Positions 7,011 through 7,828 of a stretch of DNA of 7,828 nt are shown piece by piece. The position numbers and the translations under genes are program-made. Position 1 is the first letter of the stretch; the number at the start of each line of letters is the position of its first letter. The DNA is taken from NCBI GenBank assembly GCA_008015855.1, contig SSGK01000016.1, positions 1 through 7,828 of the forward strand, in the 5' to 3' direction. The notes beneath the pieces are model-generated. The model ran no database searches. It was not told where the DNA came from and saw only the letters and a list, made by a program, of their open reading frames with translations. This DNA is from Candidatus Altimarinota bacterium. Lineage in GTDB: Bacteria > Patescibacteriota > Gracilibacteria > BD1-5 > UBA2023.

Positions 7011-7828
7011 TTAATTTTTAATATTTTTTGCAATCGATCGTCCCGTTTCTTGTGCAAGACTTTTTCCTTCGTGCTTCAACGCGAGTTGTCCGCAGGCTGC
7101 ATCGATATCATCTCACATAGTATGACGAACCGTAGATGGTATTCCTACTTTTTCAAGGGTCTCTTGAAACTTCTTTATAATAATTTTACTACTTGGTTTA
7201 TAATCATTTCATCCCGTTCCTTCTCCTGGATTGTATGGGATAAAATTCACGTGTGCGAGTTTTCCACGGAGGAGATTTGCGAGCTCATGAGCGTATTCGA
7301 TCTTATCAGTTGCTCCTTGAATCATAATGTATTCGTAGAAGATGCGTTTATTCGTCTTTTCTACATACCTATCAAGACTCGCCATGAGTTCCGAAAGTGG
7401 ATATGTATGATCCACCGGCATGATAGCAGATCGTGCTGCGTCATTTGGTGCATGAAGGGAGATGGCAAGTGATGTCTGAGGGAAGTCTTCCGCAAATCGA
7501 TCAATTCCAGGAACGATTCCGCAGCTCGATACAGTAATACGACGATTCGAGAGATCGAGCTTCTTCTGTGAACAGGCAATATTGATAGATTCTTTGAGAT
7601 TCTCATAATTAAGAAAAGGTTCACCCATTCCCATATATACAATATTTCGAAGTTTTTTCTCTTCTCCTGCCAGATGGTGTACTGCAAACATAATCTCATC
7701 AATAATCTCGTAGAATGAGAGGTTTCTGAGGAGTCCAAGTTTCCCAGTAGCACAGAATGAACACCCCATAGGGCATCATGCTTGACAGCTTACACAAAGG
7801 GTATTTCTCCCTGATAGGTGTCGCATAA
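7011..7828 (-). CDS. rlmN: 23S rRNA (adenine-2503-C2)-methyltransferase RlmN, 5'-truncated by the window edge
   Basis: Radical-SAM enzyme that methylates C2 of A2503 in 23S rRNA and, in bacteria studied, A37 of some tRNAs. The 272 codons present hold RNTLCVSCQAGC followed by the [4Fe-4S]-binding C-x3-C-x2-C (cysteine codons at 7775-7773, 7763-7761, 7754-7752), the GMGEP SAM motif, SLHAPND, and the C-terminal IDAACGQLA with the cysteine (7094-7092) that forms the covalent RNA intermediate. ATGKLGLLRNLS after the cluster favours RlmN over Cfr. TGA is read as Gly at 7776-7778 (just before the first cluster cysteine), 7209-7211 and 7113-7115; a stop at 7209 would remove the catalytic C-terminus. 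About the first 100 residues of a typical 350-residue protein lie outside the window. Confidence 0.95.

Noticed and set aside
7050..7472. Plus-strand open frame of 140 codons
   Set aside because: Antisense to the conserved C-terminal half of rlmN, with no recognisable motif.

Overview
The window comes from an AT-rich bacterial genome that reads UGA as glycine (genetic code 25). With the standard code nearly every gene falls into fragments. With UGA as Gly the fragments join into full-length, recognisable proteins, and the in-frame TGAs land on positions that are glycine across the families: the P-loop of thymidylate kinase, the H3TH motif of the 5'-3' exonuclease, motif 5 of dUTPase, and the residue before the radical-SAM cysteines of RlmN. 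All ten complete genes stop with TAA or TAG. Code 25 is known from Candidatus Absconditabacteria (SR1) and Candidatus Gracilibacteria (BD1-5/GN02) in the Candidate Phyla Radiation, so the source is most likely one of these. The sequence alone does not decide between them.

Left half, plus strand (207-3994): dcd, dut, thyA, tmk and a PolA-type 5'-3' exonuclease. The first four are dCTP deaminase, dUTPase, thymidylate synthase and dTMP kinase, in the order of the reactions dCTP > dUTP > dUMP > dTMP > dTDP. dcd ends at its own hairpin terminator, whose loop carries the -10 of a promoter for dut. dut through the exonuclease look like one transcript (gaps of 27, 9 and 6 bases), closed by a strong terminator at 3994-4021 that should work in both directions. 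The exonuclease keeps all its catalytic acids and ends in a degenerate 3'-5' exonuclease-like tail, with no polymerase domain.

Middle (4034-5884): a minus-strand STAS protein (anti-anti-sigma type) and a plus-strand FemAB/FemX-like peptidyltransferase diverge from a shared 98-base intergenic region. The fem-like gene runs 11 bases into the end of a convergent minus-strand DUF177/YceD-like gene.

Right (5522-7828, minus strand): partial rlmN, then a TPR protein, a Nudix hydrolase and the DUF177/YceD-like gene. The last three are tightly spaced (4 and 11 bases) and probably form an operon with its own promoter. rlmN runs off the right edge, without its N-terminal part.

The left edge carries a perfect 84-base inverted repeat: bases 1-84 are the reverse complement of 199-282, which hold the start of dcd. 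This is either a recent inverted duplication or, quite possibly, an amplification or assembly chimera at a contig end.

None of the ten visible starts has a recognisable Shine-Dalgarno sequence. I saw no tRNA, rRNA, CRISPR array, transposase or defence system. Apart from the genetic code this is mostly housekeeping DNA, and I found no clearly new system.
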